The notes under the pieces: model-generated
Seen by the model: only the letters and a program-made list of their open reading frames with translations
The model's database searches: none
Told to the model about the DNA's origin: nothing
Shown here: in pieces, positions 46,883 to 56,463 of the stretch
How positions within the stretch are numbered: position 1 is the stretch's first letter
How the letters are laid out: each line of letters starts with the position of its first letter
Program-made: the position numbers and the translations under genes
Assembly: GCA_012033595.1 (NCBI GenBank)
Contig: JAAUQL010000003.1
Span: forward strand, 45,152-109,151
Direction: 5' to 3'
Length of the DNA: 64,000 bases
Source of the DNA: Cyclobacteriaceae bacterium
GTDB lineage: Bacteria; Bacteroidota; Bacteroidia; Cytophagales; Cyclobacteriaceae

Positions 46883-49585
46883 TTAATTATCGAACCAGCT
46901 CCTTTGTTTGTTCACTTTCAAGTCTTGCAGTAGCGAAGATTTGGCATTGATTGTCAAATAATAAGATTGGTAACGCCCAAAAGGGGTGTAATTGAACATT
47001 AACTGCCAGCAATGCAAATCGCGCGAAATATTAAAGGTGGTTTGGGTAAATTTCAAACTTTCGAAATCGAAACCGGAATTAAAGGACATGTTCCATTTTT
47101 CGGTAAAGGTGATGCTTCCGTTAAATGTGAGTGCTTGTATGATGTCAGCATCCTCATAGCCTGTCTTGCGATAGGTGATATTGTAGTTGAAGCTCAGATT
47201 CCAGGGAATGCTAAAATCTACATATAATTCAGGGTTGTTTCTGATAAAAGCCAGTTGCATTTCCTCCTCAGCCGACAGCGGCCCCAGTTCTTCTTCGGTC
47301 TGATTTGCCTTTTCTCGTGCTTTAGGGTTGAGGCTCATTCCCACAGCCAGTGAGGCCTGAGTCATTTGGCCGAAACCTTTGCCTACTTCCCAGGCATAGA
47401 TATTTCTCTTTCGCTGCGATACCCTTTTTTCGCCCCGGGAAGAGAAGTATATGCTGTCTAATTGATATATATATGGATCGAGTGTGGAATTGAAGCTGAT
47501 ATCCAACTTTTTATTGAAAATCTTCGTCCGGGCCGATATGCGCACTGGCGCTAACTGAAAAGAATCAGCCAGAAAATTATAACTGGTGCTAAAGGACAGG
47601 TTGTCGAGCAAGACTACTTTGCGTGCCTTGTCTGTCGTGTCTTTTTTGGTTTTCACTTTCATCTCCAGGTTGTTTGACAATGAAAATGAGGCTGTGGCAC
47701 TTTGACCTGCCGAAGGGGTGCCATAGACGAATCCCTGGTATTTTGACAATCTCCTGGTTCTGCCCAGCGAATCGACCTGCACTTCCTGATAGTACCCATA
47801 TTTTTCGGTAGAGAAATCGGGGCTGTAACCCATCGAAACCGAAGGAATCATTACGTGCCTGATGGCTTGTATTTTTTCACCTTTGAAGTTGAGTGTGCCA
47901 TAAAGCCGGGTATTGAACGAACCCGAGGTTGTATATTGGTAGGCTCGGGAAAAACCGGTGAGCGTATCTACCTTCACTGCAGCAGACTCAGGGTTCCACT
48001 GAAAGTTCAGCTCTTTAAAATACCACAATTCCGAATAACTGAAGCTGGGGCTAAAGGTGATGAATTTTAAAATGTTCATGGAGGTGGAAATGGGTATCTG
48101 GTGCCTGATGCCATTTTGTGCCCTGTCCCAAAGGCCGCTTACGCCAAGTGCACTCAGTGGCACAATGGTGTCGTTGGCTGGGTCGTAGCCATCTACGGCA
48201 AAGCCCGGTGAGCCTATCCTATTGTTGGTGGCCCGATTGGTGCTGTTCATATTCCACGAAAAGCTGATCTTTTGCACCCAGTTTTTCGAAGTTGTTGCCC
48301 CAAATTTGAATGGATAGATTCTCGTCATGTTCAGGGCAAGCTCTGGTAACAAGAGATTGATAAGCCCGGTGTTGATGTTTTGCTGAAGCCTGCTTGAGAC
48401 ATTCATGCTAAACGGGGTACCCTTGAAAGGAGTGGAAAAAGACAGACTGGAATTAAAATCCTGGTTGAGGGTATTGCGCAGGTCTGCTGTTGGGTTGTTC
48501 TGATTGTAGGTGGAAGTACCGGCGCTGACCGAAGCCGAAAATCTGCTTGCAGAGCCTTTGGATTGAGGGGTATGGCTCCAATTAATCCAAAAATCGTTGG
48601 TAACCGTAGAGTCGCCCTCGTTGAGTCCTTTCTGGTTGTTGTATCTGGCGCTAAACTGTCCGCCATATTTGTAGCGCTTTATGTAGCTGGTGGAAGCATT
48701 GAGCCCCCAACTTCCTTTGGTATAAATATCTCCCGTCAGGTTCATATCCATATAATCGCTCAAGGCGAAATAGTATCCTCCGTTTTTCAGAAAAAACCCC
48801 CTTCGTTTTTCTTCGCCGTACGATGGGGGAATAATGCCCGACAGTTTTTTCTTGGGCACAGGCAATATTCCAAAGGGCAATCCCACCGGAATGGGAATAT
48901 CCTTGACCCTGATGTGGAATGGCCCGGTGATCACTTTTTTGCCGGGGATCACTTTCAGCTTTTGGGTTTTCACATAAAAGTGCGGATCACCCATGTTGCA
49001 GGTGGTGTATCGGGCATTGGCTATGTACAGCTCATCGAGCTGGTTTTTATATACTTTTTCCCCATGCATCACTGCTTCACCCTGCTGGGTTACCACGCCG
49101 TCTATTATGGCCTTTCGCGATTCGAAGTTGTACTTCATATCATCGGTTTCATAGACCTGGTCTCCTTCTTTAAAAATCGGCTTGCCAATTTTGTTGCCCA
49201 GTGAATCAGTAACCCCCTCGGCCTTGATCAGATGTGTGGCGTAGTTTATCTCGATATACGCGGCAGTTAGCTCGATTTCGCCATAGGTGATCTTCGCTTC
49301 GCCGTACAGGTTTACGATCTGTTCGGCTACATTCATCAAGATCGAATCGGTCGCATCATAAAAGATGGTAGTTTCTATATCGCCAATTTCTTCGTTGGCA
49401 ACAGAATCGGCCACGATAATAAGACTGTCGGAAGGACTGGGCGCATTGGGTATAGAATCTGGAGGGATCGCAAAATCACTTTCATTTTCGAATGCAGCTT
49501 CGGGGTTGTCCTGACCATATAAAAAGTCGATTTGGAACCCAAAAATGCAAACAAGTACTATAAATACGTGTTTTAATTTTAACAC
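46883..49585 (-). CDS. lptD: LptD-type LPS-assembly outer-membrane protein
   Basis: A 900-residue Bacteroidota-type LptD. The signal peptide (VFIVLVCIFGFQIDFLYGQ) is followed by an OstA/jelly-roll segment (AEQIVNLYGEAKITYGEIELTAAYIEINYATH, DDMKYNFESRKAIIDG) and a very long beta-barrel C-terminus with repeating strands ending WQLMFNYTPFGRYQSYYLTINAKSSL. It inserts lipopolysaccharide into the outer leaflet together with an LptE-like partner. The paired cysteines of proteobacterial LptD are not evident, as expected for this clade. The amidase and MCE genes diverge from it. Confidence 0.88.
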   Translation of the reverse strand: MLKLKHVFIVLVCIFGFQIDFLYGQDNPEAAFENESDFAIPPDSIPNAPSPSDSLIIVADSVANEEIGDIETTIFYDATDSILMNVAEQIVNLYGEAKITYGEIELTAAYIEINYATHLIKAEGVTDSLGNKIGKPIFKEGDQVYETDDMKYNFESRKAIIDGVVTQQGEAVMHGEKVYKNQLDELYIANARYTTCNMGDPHFYVKTQKLKVIPGKKVITGPFHIRVKDIPIPVGLPFGILPVPKKKLSGIIPPSYGEEKRRGFFLKNGGYYFALSDYMDMNLTGDIYTKGSWGLNASTSYIKRYKYGGQFSARYNNQKGLNEGDSTVTNDFWINWSHTPQSKGSASRFSASVSAGTSTYNQNNPTADLRNTLNQDFNSSLSFSTPFKGTPFSMNVSSRLQQNINTGLINLLLPELALNMTRIYPFKFGATTSKNWVQKISFSWNMNSTNRATNNRIGSPGFAVDGYDPANDTIVPLSALGVSGLWDRAQNGIRHQIPISTSMNILKFITFSPSFSYSELWYFKELNFQWNPESAAVKVDTLTGFSRAYQYTTSGSFNTRLYGTLNFKGEKIQAIRHVMIPSVSMGYSPDFSTEKYGYYQEVQVDSLGRTRRLSKYQGFVYGTPSAGQSATASFSLSNNLEMKVKTKKDTTDKARKVVLLDNLSFSTSYNFLADSFQLAPVRISARTKIFNKKLDISFNSTLDPYIYQLDSIYFSSRGEKRVSQRKRNIYAWEVGKGFGQMTQASLAVGMSLNPKAREKANQTEEELGPLSAEEEMQLAFIRNNPELYVDFSIPWNLSFNYNITYRKTGYEDADIIQALTFNGSITFTEKWNMSFNSGFDFESLKFTQTTFNISRDLHCWQLMFNYTPFGRYQSYYLTINAKSSLLQDLKVNKQRSWFDN

Positions 49586-49609
49586 TCTGCTTTTCAGTTA
49601 TGAAGAAAA

Positions 49610-50467
49610 ATGCGATTTTTACGCAATGATAAACGTTCATTTAAAAACAATCGCAAAATTGTGAAAAATATTGTTTTTACCACCAGTCTCACCTTGCTAT
49701 TGATCATGAGCGCTTTCACCACCATAGACAAGCGTGACTTGCGGATCAATACGGTAGTAATTGATGCCGGCCACGGCGGCAAAGATTCCGGCACCCTTGG
49801 AGAAGCCGCAAAGGAAAAGGATATTGCCCTCAAAATAGCCCTTGAACTAGGCAAAACCATTCAGCAAAATTTAAAAGATGTAAAAGTAATCTATACCCGG
49901 TCAACCGACAAATTTATAGAACTGGAAGAACGGGCACAAATCGCCAATAAAAATGGTGCCGATTTGTTCATTTCCATTCACTGCAATAGTCTGCCCAAAG
50001 AAACTCCAGACAGCAGAAAACAAGGAATTTATGGCACTGAAACGTACATTATGGGAATGCACACCTCCGATGCCAACTTCGATGTAGCCAAACGCGAAAA
50101 TGCTGTGATACTAATGGAAGAAGGAAGCGATGAGGTGTACGAAGGTTTCGATCCTACCTCTCCCGAATCCTATATTTTGTTTTCGTTGTATCAAAGTGCA
50201 TATTTGGAAAACAGCCTGCGGCTTGCCGAAAAAATAGAATATCAGTTTGGCGAACGCGTGCAACGCAAAAGCAGAGGCGTGAGACAGGCAGGTTTTTGGG
50301 TCTTGTATCGCACGTCTATGCCCAGTGTGCTGGTAGAAACCGGGTACCTGAGCAATAAAAACGAAGAAAAATACCTCAACGACCCCTACGGACAAACGCT
50401 GATCGCCTCCGGGCTGTTCAGGGCATTTAGGGATTATAAAAACGAAATCGAATCAACGATCAACTAA
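49610..50467 (+). CDS. N-acetylmuramoyl-L-alanine amidase
   Basis: A 285-residue amidase_3 enzyme that cleaves the bond between MurNAc and the peptide stem. A basic N-terminus and a membrane helix (IVFTTSLTLLLIMSAF) precede the zinc domain: VVIDAGHGGKDSGT (His), EKDIALKIA (Glu), FISIHCNS (His) and the catalytic Glu in VLVETGYLSN. It is divergent from lptD and 10 bp before the MCE gene, an envelope-biogenesis neighbourhood common in Bacteroidota. Confidence 0.95.
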   Translation: MRFLRNDKRSFKNNRKIVKNIVFTTSLTLLLIMSAFTTIDKRDLRINTVVIDAGHGGKDSGTLGEAAKEKDIALKIALELGKTIQQNLKDVKVIYTRSTDKFIELEERAQIANKNGADLFISIHCNSLPKETPDSRKQGIYGTETYIMGMHTSDANFDVAKRENAVILMEEGSDEVYEGFDPTSPESYILFSLYQSAYLENSLRLAEKIEYQFGERVQRKSRGVRQAGFWVLYRTSMPSVLVETGYLSNKNEEKYLNDPYGQTLIASGLFRAFRDYKNEIESTIN

Positions 50468-50477
50468 ATAGCAACAC

Positions 50478-51413
50478 GTGAATATTTCTAAGGAATTTAA
50501 AGTCGGCCTACTCGCTGTTACTTCCATAACCATATTATACTTTGGCTTCAATTTTTTGAAAGGCATAGATATGTTTCAGAAAACCGACACATACTACGCG
50601 CTTTATCACAATATCGATGGGCTCACCGCTTCAAACCCGGTCATCATCAATGGGATGAACGTAGGCAGGGTTGGCGATATCAGAATATTGCAGGACAAAA
50701 ACAATCTGGTATTGGTGGAGCTTAACATTAACAGTGATATAAGCGTGAGCAAAGGCACGGTAGCTCTCCTGATGAACACCGATTTTTTGGGTAGCAAAGC
50801 CATAGAGCTCATCCTAGACGAGCAACAAACTGCACTGCACAACGACGGCGACACCCTCAAATCATCTATGGACGAAGGCATAGCAGAAATCTTAAAACAA
50901 AATGCCGGCCCGGTAGCCGACAACCTGGGCACCACCATCAGCCGGATCAATGCCATACTCGAAAATTTCCAGGGCAATAGCGAACAAATCAATAATTCCC
51001 TGCGAAACATCGAACTCATGTCCGGCAACCTCAACAGCAACCTGCCGGTAATGGAAACCAAACTCTATACCCTGCTCGACAATCTCAACAAAAATTCCGC
51101 AGAATTAAGTAGCCTGCTTACCGGACTGAAACCCGTAATGGAAAATGTTGGCCAACTCACCGACTCGCTCAAAAACCTGGAATTCGCCCAAACCCTGGAC
51201 AAAGCGCAAATCATGCTCGGCAATCTCAATGACAACATGGTGAGCATAAAAGAAGGACAGGGCACACTGGGCAAATTGATGACTGACGATTCGCTCTATG
51301 TGTACCTGAGCAATACTGCCAGAGACCTGGACAGGTTGCTGGTAGATGTGCAGGAAAACCCGGGCAGGTACGTGCAGGTTTCAGTCTTTGGAAAAAAGGA
51401 TAAAAGCAAATAA
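50478..51413 (+). CDS. MCE (MlaD-like) lipid-binding protein
   Basis: A 311-residue protein starting at GTG 50478 (NISKEFKVGLLAVTSITILYFGFNFLKG), so one membrane helix anchors it. The MCE domain follows (TYYALYHNIDGLTASNPVIINGMNVGRVGDI, GTVALLMNTDFLGSKAIEL). A long helical C-terminal half (NINAILENFQGNSEQINNSL, ELSSLLTGLKPVMENVGQL) resembles MCE tunnels. It probably binds phospholipids travelling between the membranes. No MlaE/MlaF genes are adjacent. Confidence 0.92.
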   Translation: MNISKEFKVGLLAVTSITILYFGFNFLKGIDMFQKTDTYYALYHNIDGLTASNPVIINGMNVGRVGDIRILQDKNNLVLVELNINSDISVSKGTVALLMNTDFLGSKAIELILDEQQTALHNDGDTLKSSMDEGIAEILKQNAGPVADNLGTTISRINAILENFQGNSEQINNSLRNIELMSGNLNSNLPVMETKLYTLLDNLNKNSAELSSLLTGLKPVMENVGQLTDSLKNLEFAQTLDKAQIMLGNLNDNMVSIKEGQGTLGKLMTDDSLYVYLSNTARDLDRLLVDVQENPGRYVQVSVFGKKDKSK

Positions 51414-51502
51414 ATACTGCATGAATACAGTACCCCTGTGGTGCAGCTATTGGTTCAAATGGTTTTTATCCTACCGGAATCCCCGTAAAAAGAAATTATA
51501 TT

Positions 51503-52372
51503 TTGGAAAAAGGGCTTAGTAAAACAGAATTGAAGGCATTGGTGTCTTTGTTGGAAGATGAAGATTCTGAAGTGATCAGGCATGTGGAAGGCAAGATTCT
51601 TTCCATCGGCAACGAAGTGATTCCTTTTTTAGAAAAAGAGTGGGAAAAAAGTTTTAATCCATCACTTCAGCGCAAGATAGAAGACCTCATTCACACCCTT
51701 CAATTTGACTACCTCAAGGTGAAGTTGAAAACCTGGGCTGAAAGCGAAGAAAAGGATTTGCTCGAAGGCGCCTGGATAGTGGCCACGTATCAGTACCCAG
51801 AACTGGAGTTGAGCTTTCTGAAAAAGGAAATAGAGCAGCTTTATTACGAAGTTTGGCTTGACTTCAAAAACGAACTGCACCCTTTTGACCAGGTAAAAAT
51901 CATCAATACGGCACTTTTTGAAAAGTTGGGATTCAGGTCGAATACTAAAAATTTCCACTCTCCGGGCAATTCCATGATCAATGTGGTGCTGGAGACCAAA
52001 CGCGGCAACCCGATATCCTTGTGTATTTTGTATATACTCATTACCCAAAAACTTGGCTTGCCAATTTATGGAGTCAACCTGCCCAACCTTTTCATTTGTA
52101 CCTACAAAACAGAAGACACCCAGTTTTACATCAACGCATTCAACAAAGGCTTGATATTTTCCAGGGCGGACATCGAAAACTATGTTCATCAATTGCACAT
52201 CAACGCGGTGGATTTGTTTTTTGAGCCCTGTTCCAGTGAAGATATTATAAAGCGGGTGCTTCGCAACCTGATCGTTTCTTTCGAAAAGGTGGGCGACCAC
52301 CAGAAGTCTGATGAAGTAAAGCAGCTTTTGCAAGCCTTAGATAGCGACTACAACCTGAATCTGGATGCATAA
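51503..52372 (+). CDS. Transglutaminase-like (SirB1 family) protein
   Basis: A 289-residue protein read from TTG 51503. The SirB1-type transglutaminase-like domain shows NTKNFHSPGNSMINVVLETKRGNPISLCILYILITQKLGLPIYGVNLPNLFICTYK. In related proteins the catalytic Cys and His lie in this region; here Cys is present in SLCILY, but the usual histidine of GHFL is replaced (NLFI), so catalysis is doubtful. The N-terminal ~100 residues are helical repeats. It follows the MCE gene by 89 bp. Confidence 0.8.
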   Translation: MEKGLSKTELKALVSLLEDEDSEVIRHVEGKILSIGNEVIPFLEKEWEKSFNPSLQRKIEDLIHTLQFDYLKVKLKTWAESEEKDLLEGAWIVATYQYPELELSFLKKEIEQLYYEVWLDFKNELHPFDQVKIINTALFEKLGFRSNTKNFHSPGNSMINVVLETKRGNPISLCILYILITQKLGLPIYGVNLPNLFICTYKTEDTQFYINAFNKGLIFSRADIENYVHQLHINAVDLFFEPCSSEDIIKRVLRNLIVSFEKVGDHQKSDEVKQLLQALDSDYNLNLDA

Positions 52373-52485
52373 TCTGTCGATGCTTTTATCGTCATTTGCC
52401 TCGTTGCTCCCGCCAGACTTATGATCCTTTTGTAGTCAGACAATCTGAAATTACCCCCGGACTTCGCGGTGCGCTGCAACATCAA

Positions 52486-53121
52486 TTAAAAACAATAGCA
52501 CACGATATGTCCGTTGAGCTCCCAATAATTGAGTGCAATGCGGGCCTTATTTTCTTCCACGTTAAATTCCGACCTGATCACATCACGCTTGTGCAACTCA
52601 AAAGGCCAAACGCGAATGTCTTCCTTAAAATTCAGGCCGGTCTTGCCATTGAGTTTGAAAATGGCCTCCTTGCCAGCCCAATAGATGCACAATTTTTTTA
52701 GGTCGCCATCGCTATCAATAAATTCCTGATCGTTGAGAAATCTGTGGGCGATGCGGCCAAGTTTTTCCACCGGCTTTTCTATATCGATACCCACGGGCAA
52801 TTTTTTATGCAGAATGCCCACCGCATACGGAAAGCTGTGAGAAATGGAGATATGATAATCTATGTCGATGAGATGGGGCTTGTCGTGGTCATCTTTTACG
52901 ATGCCCTTGTACTCCTTTCCGCTCTGTTTCACCAGTTCCTGAATGCACGCTCTGGAGGCAAGCCGCTCGCGTTTCTTGACAGGATGGGTGATCTCTTCCA
53001 ATTCCTTTTGACCATAGACGCTCAAGGTCACTTTTTTGAGAAGTTGCTCTTCCGTTTCGGTGATTTCCCACATGCACCAAAAAGAATTGCTGTTGATTTT
53101 CTCTATTTTTGTTATTGGCAT
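52486..53121 (-). CDS. 4'-phosphopantetheinyl transferase superfamily protein
   Basis: A 211-residue Sfp/AcpT-like enzyme that attaches phosphopantetheine to carrier proteins. I chose the ATG at 53121 (MPITKIEKINSNSFWCMW); the longer frame lacks homology. Motifs: KRERLASRACIQEL, DIDYHISISHSFPYAVGIL, PVGIDIEKPVEKL (Mg-binding Asp and Glu) and YWAGKEAIFKLNGK (WxxKEAxxK). It is divergent from the WD40 gene. Whether it serves fatty-acid ACP or a specialised carrier is unknown. Confidence 0.9.
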   Translation of the reverse strand: MPITKIEKINSNSFWCMWEITETEEQLLKKVTLSVYGQKELEEITHPVKKRERLASRACIQELVKQSGKEYKGIVKDDHDKPHLIDIDYHISISHSFPYAVGILHKKLPVGIDIEKPVEKLGRIAHRFLNDQEFIDSDGDLKKLCIYWAGKEAIFKLNGKTGLNFKEDIRVWPFELHKRDVIRSEFNVEENKARIALNYWELNGHIVCYCF

Positions 53122-53304
53122 TGATATATCGCTATCGGATTGTGAGGCATAAAAGTATGCATAAAGATATTTTACGGAAAGAGGCTGCGCCTTTATTTTA
53201 GCTCCCGGTCTCCGGATCATTGATCTGTCCGTGCGAAGCTTTTATGTACTTGCCGCACGTGCTTCCGCATCCAATTTATCTTCAACTGATCAAACCAGAA
53301 AAAA

Positions 53305-54219
53305 ATGACAAAAATAAATGTTCAAAAGCTGCATAGCCTGTCGGGCCATCAGGATTGCGTATATACACTCCAAACTGGCGCAGAACCGCATGTGTTTTAT
53401 TCCGCAGGTGGCGATGGGGTCGTGGCCTGCTGGGATATGCGAGACCCCGAAAACGGCCAGCTTCTGGCCAAAATGAAAAACTCTGTCTATGCCCTTCACC
53501 TGATCGGGGAAAAAAACCTTTTGGTCGTTGGTCAGAACTTTGAAGGAATTCACCTGATAGACACTACACATCACACTGAGGTCGCCAGTCTTAAAATCTC
53601 CGATGCTCAAATATTCGACATCAAAAGCCATGGCAATGTGCTGTATGTCTGCTCTGGCGATGGCACCTTGTACCTGGTCGATTTGCCCAACCTGGTATTT
53701 ATAAAAAAAATAAAATTGGCCGATAAGAGCATCAGGGCAATGGCCATCAACCCCATGCTGGACGAATTGGCCCTTGGGCTAAGCGACAACTCTATCAGGA
53801 TTCTCGACCTCAAAGACCACAAGCAAAAATATGGATTCGAGGCGCACAAGCTGTCGGTCTTTGATGTACAATATAACCCCCACAACAATCACCTGATCAG
53901 TGTAGGCCGCGATGCGCAAATCAGAAGCTGGGACGCGATAGATCACTATGCACCGGGAGTAGCCATACCGGCACATATGTATGCCATCAATTCATTGAGC
54001 ATAAGCCCGGATAAAAAGTATTTTGTAACCGGAAGCATGGACAAATCGATAAAAGTATGGGAACTGGATTCATATCGTCTGCTCAAGGTGATAGATAAGT
54101 CGAGACATGCAGGACATGCCACCTCTGTGAACAAGGTGCTTTGGACCAGCCACCACAATCAGGTGCTCTCGGGCAGTGACGACAAAAAAATATCCATTTG
54201 GGATTTGAGCTTTATTTAG
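53305..54219 (+). CDS. WD40 repeat protein
   Basis: A 304-residue protein made almost entirely of about seven WD40 repeats, forming a single beta-propeller. Clear repeat ends are GVVACWDMRD, DNSIRILDLKD, DAQIRSWDAID, DKSIKVWELDS and DKKISIWDLSF. No signal peptide, so cytoplasmic; a likely protein-interaction scaffold. It precedes divIVA and folB on the same strand, with an 88-bp gap. Cytoplasmic WD40 proteins are common in Cytophagales but rarely characterised. Confidence 0.9.
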   Translation: MTKINVQKLHSLSGHQDCVYTLQTGAEPHVFYSAGGDGVVACWDMRDPENGQLLAKMKNSVYALHLIGEKNLLVVGQNFEGIHLIDTTHHTEVASLKISDAQIFDIKSHGNVLYVCSGDGTLYLVDLPNLVFIKKIKLADKSIRAMAINPMLDELALGLSDNSIRILDLKDHKQKYGFEAHKLSVFDVQYNPHNNHLISVGRDAQIRSWDAIDHYAPGVAIPAHMYAINSLSISPDKKYFVTGSMDKSIKVWELDSYRLLKVIDKSRHAGHATSVNKVLWTSHHNQVLSGSDDKKISIWDLSFI

Positions 54220-54307
54220 TAATATTTGCACAATTTTAAGGAGGATTTTGTATTATAATAGAAATTGCAATACAATCAATCCGGGTAATAAAAGAAAACT
54301 GGGCACA

Positions 54308-55030
54308 ATGAAAATCACGCCATTAGAGATACGACAAAAGTCTTTTGAAAAAGTTTTTAGGGGATACGACAAAGATGAGGTAGGAGCTTTTCTTCAGATA
54401 TTGAGTTCGGAATGGGAAAAACTGATGGACGAAAAGCGCGAATTGGCCATCAAACTTGAATCTTCCGAAAAGGAGATCACCAAGTTGCGTGAAGTGGAAA
54501 ATTCGCTCTACAAAACCCTGAAAACAGCCGAAGATACCGGAGCCAACATGATAGAACAGGCCAATAAAGCAGCCGAATTGCAGCTCAAAGAAACCAAAAT
54601 GAAGTCTGACAACATTTTGCGCGAAGCCAAAGCCAAGTCTAGAATGATCATTGAAAATACCGAAAAGCATGCCCGTGAGATCATTAGCAACATGCTTGGA
54701 GAAATCAAATCTTTGGAAAACAACTTCAATGCAGCCCTGAGCCTGAAAGAAAACCTGATTGCTGATCTTACCAACCTCTCTTCTTCCACATTGGAAAGGG
54801 TTCAGAAATTCAACAAGCAAAAAGACAAACTCGACATAGATAAGTACATAAAAGAAGCCCGCCAGTTTGCGGAAAATTATGACCTCAAAAATTTTAAATT
54901 CAGCAGCGAGGAACTGGAGAAAAACATGGAACATGAAGAACCGGCGGTGCGGGAGGAAAGCACGACCAAATCTGTGGCAACTGATAAGCCTGCCAGCACC
55001 GATAAGTCATTCTTTGACCTGCTAGAATAA
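54308..55030 (+). CDS. DivIVA domain protein
   Basis: A 240-residue coiled-coil protein. The N-terminus MKITPLEIRQKSFEKVFRGYDKDEVGAFLQILSSEWEKL is the DivIVA membrane-curvature-binding lipid motif; a long coiled coil follows to about residue 200, then an acidic tail rich in Thr/Ser. The ATG at 54308 gives the family start. Upstream, AAGGAGG at 54238-54244 looks like a strong ribosome-binding site for a frame beginning at TTG 54248, but that extension has no homology. DivIVA marks cell poles or septa in Gram-positives; the role in Bacteroidota is poorly known. Confidence 0.9.
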   Translation: MKITPLEIRQKSFEKVFRGYDKDEVGAFLQILSSEWEKLMDEKRELAIKLESSEKEITKLREVENSLYKTLKTAEDTGANMIEQANKAAELQLKETKMKSDNILREAKAKSRMIIENTEKHAREIISNMLGEIKSLENNFNAALSLKENLIADLTNLSSSTLERVQKFNKQKDKLDIDKYIKEARQFAENYDLKNFKFSSEELEKNMEHEEPAVREESTTKSVATDKPASTDKSFFDLLE

Positions 55031-55034
55031 TATT

Positions 55035-55397
55035 ATGGGTAAAATTACACTGGAAGGACTGGAGTTTTTTGCCTTTCACGGATACTACGACGAGGAGCAA
55101 AAAATCGGCAACAAATACGGTGTAGATATCACGGTGGAGACTTTTCTGGAAAAGGCCGGCATAGACGACAAACTATCTGAAACGATCGACTATGAATCGC
55201 TTTACCGCATTATCAGAGATGAAATGGCACGACCTTCGCGACTGTTGGAAAATATCGGTGAACGCATCATCAACGCTGTATTTGATAATTTCCCGACCGT
55301 CACCTTTGTCGAAATTTCCGTCTCCAAGTTCAATCCGCCCATTGGGGGCATATGTCGTCGGGCGGTCGTTACCTTGATGCGCGACCGAAAAGAATAA
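55035..55397 (+). CDS. folB: Dihydroneopterin aldolase
   Basis: A 120-residue enzyme of folate biosynthesis, converting 7,8-dihydroneopterin to 6-hydroxymethyl-dihydropterin and glycolaldehyde. Family motifs: ITLEGLEFFAFHGYYDEEQKIGNKYGVDI (active-site Glu region), TIDYESLYRIIRDEM, RLLENIGERII and KFNPPIGGICRRAVV. It starts 5 bp after divIVA and is probably cotranscribed. Confidence 0.95.
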   Translation: MGKITLEGLEFFAFHGYYDEEQKIGNKYGVDITVETFLEKAGIDDKLSETIDYESLYRIIRDEMARPSRLLENIGERIINAVFDNFPTVTFVEISVSKFNPPIGGICRRAVVTLMRDRKE

Positions 55398-55541
55398 TAA
55401 ACTTTTAATTAGTATCCGTTCTTCTCAGCCTGCAACCTTCAGGGGCTGTGCGTGCAACTGGAAAGGAAAAAGCTGAAGTTTGCCACACAAAATGTTTGCC
55501 TGCACATCTCTTCCTAAGTCGTAACCCCCTGTCGGCTTCGA

Positions 55542-55873
55542 TCACTTATCTTCGCGAAAAACAAAGCCCTGTTCCCCATCGATATCTGTGACCCAATCTA
55601 CTGTTTTGCCTGCCACATACATCAATTGTGCTTTTTCGACGACGATTTGCAAACCCTCCAGCTCAAATAATTCGTCTTTGAGACCAATGGTATCGAAGCC
55701 AATGAGGTAAGAGGCCACACCACAACCGGCCGGTTTAATGCCCAGTCTGAGTGCATACTTTGTGTCTATCTGCTTCTTTTCTCTGATTTGCCTTATTTTT
55801 CCATTGCAATGGCAGATATAAATACAGGAAGCTTTTTTTGAGATGAGGCAGGAGTATAATGCGTATTTTCCAT
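55542..55873 (-). CDS. IscA/HesB-like protein lacking C-terminal cysteines (frameshifted here)
   Basis: From the ATG at 55873 the protein begins MENTHYTPASSQKKLPVFIS. One A is missing in the run 55796-55800; restoring it gives AIAMEKIRQIREKKQIDTKYALRLGIKPAGCGVASYLIGFD and continues to the stop, 110 residues in all. The fold matches A-type iron-sulfur carriers, but only the first cysteine (AGCG) is present; the C-terminal CGC is absent and the protein ends GFVFREDK. A Bacteroidota subgroup with this pattern exists; it may not carry clusters in the classical way. Confidence 0.85.
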
Positions 55874-55893
55874 AGCGATCGTTCAAAAATAAT

Positions 55894-55901
55894 TAAATTT
55901 G
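55894..55901 (+). promoter_or_regulatory. -7 element (TAnnTTTG) upstream of 55932 gene
   Basis: TAAATTTG lies 31 nt before the ATG at 55932, in the short divergent spacer next to the IscA-like gene. Confidence 0.45.
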
Positions 55902-55931
55902 GCACATTCAATTTTAAATTTTGAAAGTAAA

Positions 55932-56453
55932 ATGGAGATCGTATTAGAATTAGGGAAAATTGTATTGCCAGCAGCGCTTGTGCTATATGCCATGTTCCTT
56001 ACCATGAAATCCATGTTGGCCAAGGAAGTGGTAAAAGCCAACCTGGAATTCAAAATCGCCGGTAGTAAAGTAGCATTGCCTAACCGCCTACAGGCTTTTG
56101 AGCGCATGAGTCTTTTCCTGGAGCGTCTCTCTCCCGGCAACCTCGTCTTGCGGCTAAACTCCGTTAACATGTCGGCAAAGCAATTGCAACAAGTTATGAT
56201 CGCAGAAATCAGGGAAGAGTTCAATCACAATCTCTCTCAACAAATATATATGAGCGACAAGTCGTGGGGACTAATCAAAAATACTGTGGAAGACGTTATA
56301 GCGTTAATCAATACCAACGCCGAAAAACTCGGGCCGGAAGCCAGAAGCGTGGAGCTGGCCAAACTCATATTTAATGAACTAGAAAAAAGAGAAGTAGATC
56401 CTGTGGCCGTAACGCTATCTGAAATAAAAGCGGAGATCAGGGACATATTTTAA
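55932..56453 (+). CDS. Conserved membrane-anchored protein, unrecognised
   Basis: A 173-residue protein from the ATG at 55932 (MEIVLELGKIVLPAALVLYAMFLTMKSML), with a single N-terminal membrane helix. The remainder is helical and conserved-looking: LPNRLQAFERMSLFLERLSPGNLVLRL, MIAEIREEFNHNLSQQIYMSDKSWGLIKNTVEDVIALIN. It looks like a cytoplasmic domain on a membrane anchor. It precedes the YkvA-like gene by 10 bp. I do not know its function. Confidence 0.75.
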   Translation: MEIVLELGKIVLPAALVLYAMFLTMKSMLAKEVVKANLEFKIAGSKVALPNRLQAFERMSLFLERLSPGNLVLRLNSVNMSAKQLQQVMIAEIREEFNHNLSQQIYMSDKSWGLIKNTVEDVIALINTNAEKLGPEARSVELAKLIFNELEKREVDPVAVTLSEIKAEIRDIF

Positions 56454-56463
56454 TTTAGACCAA

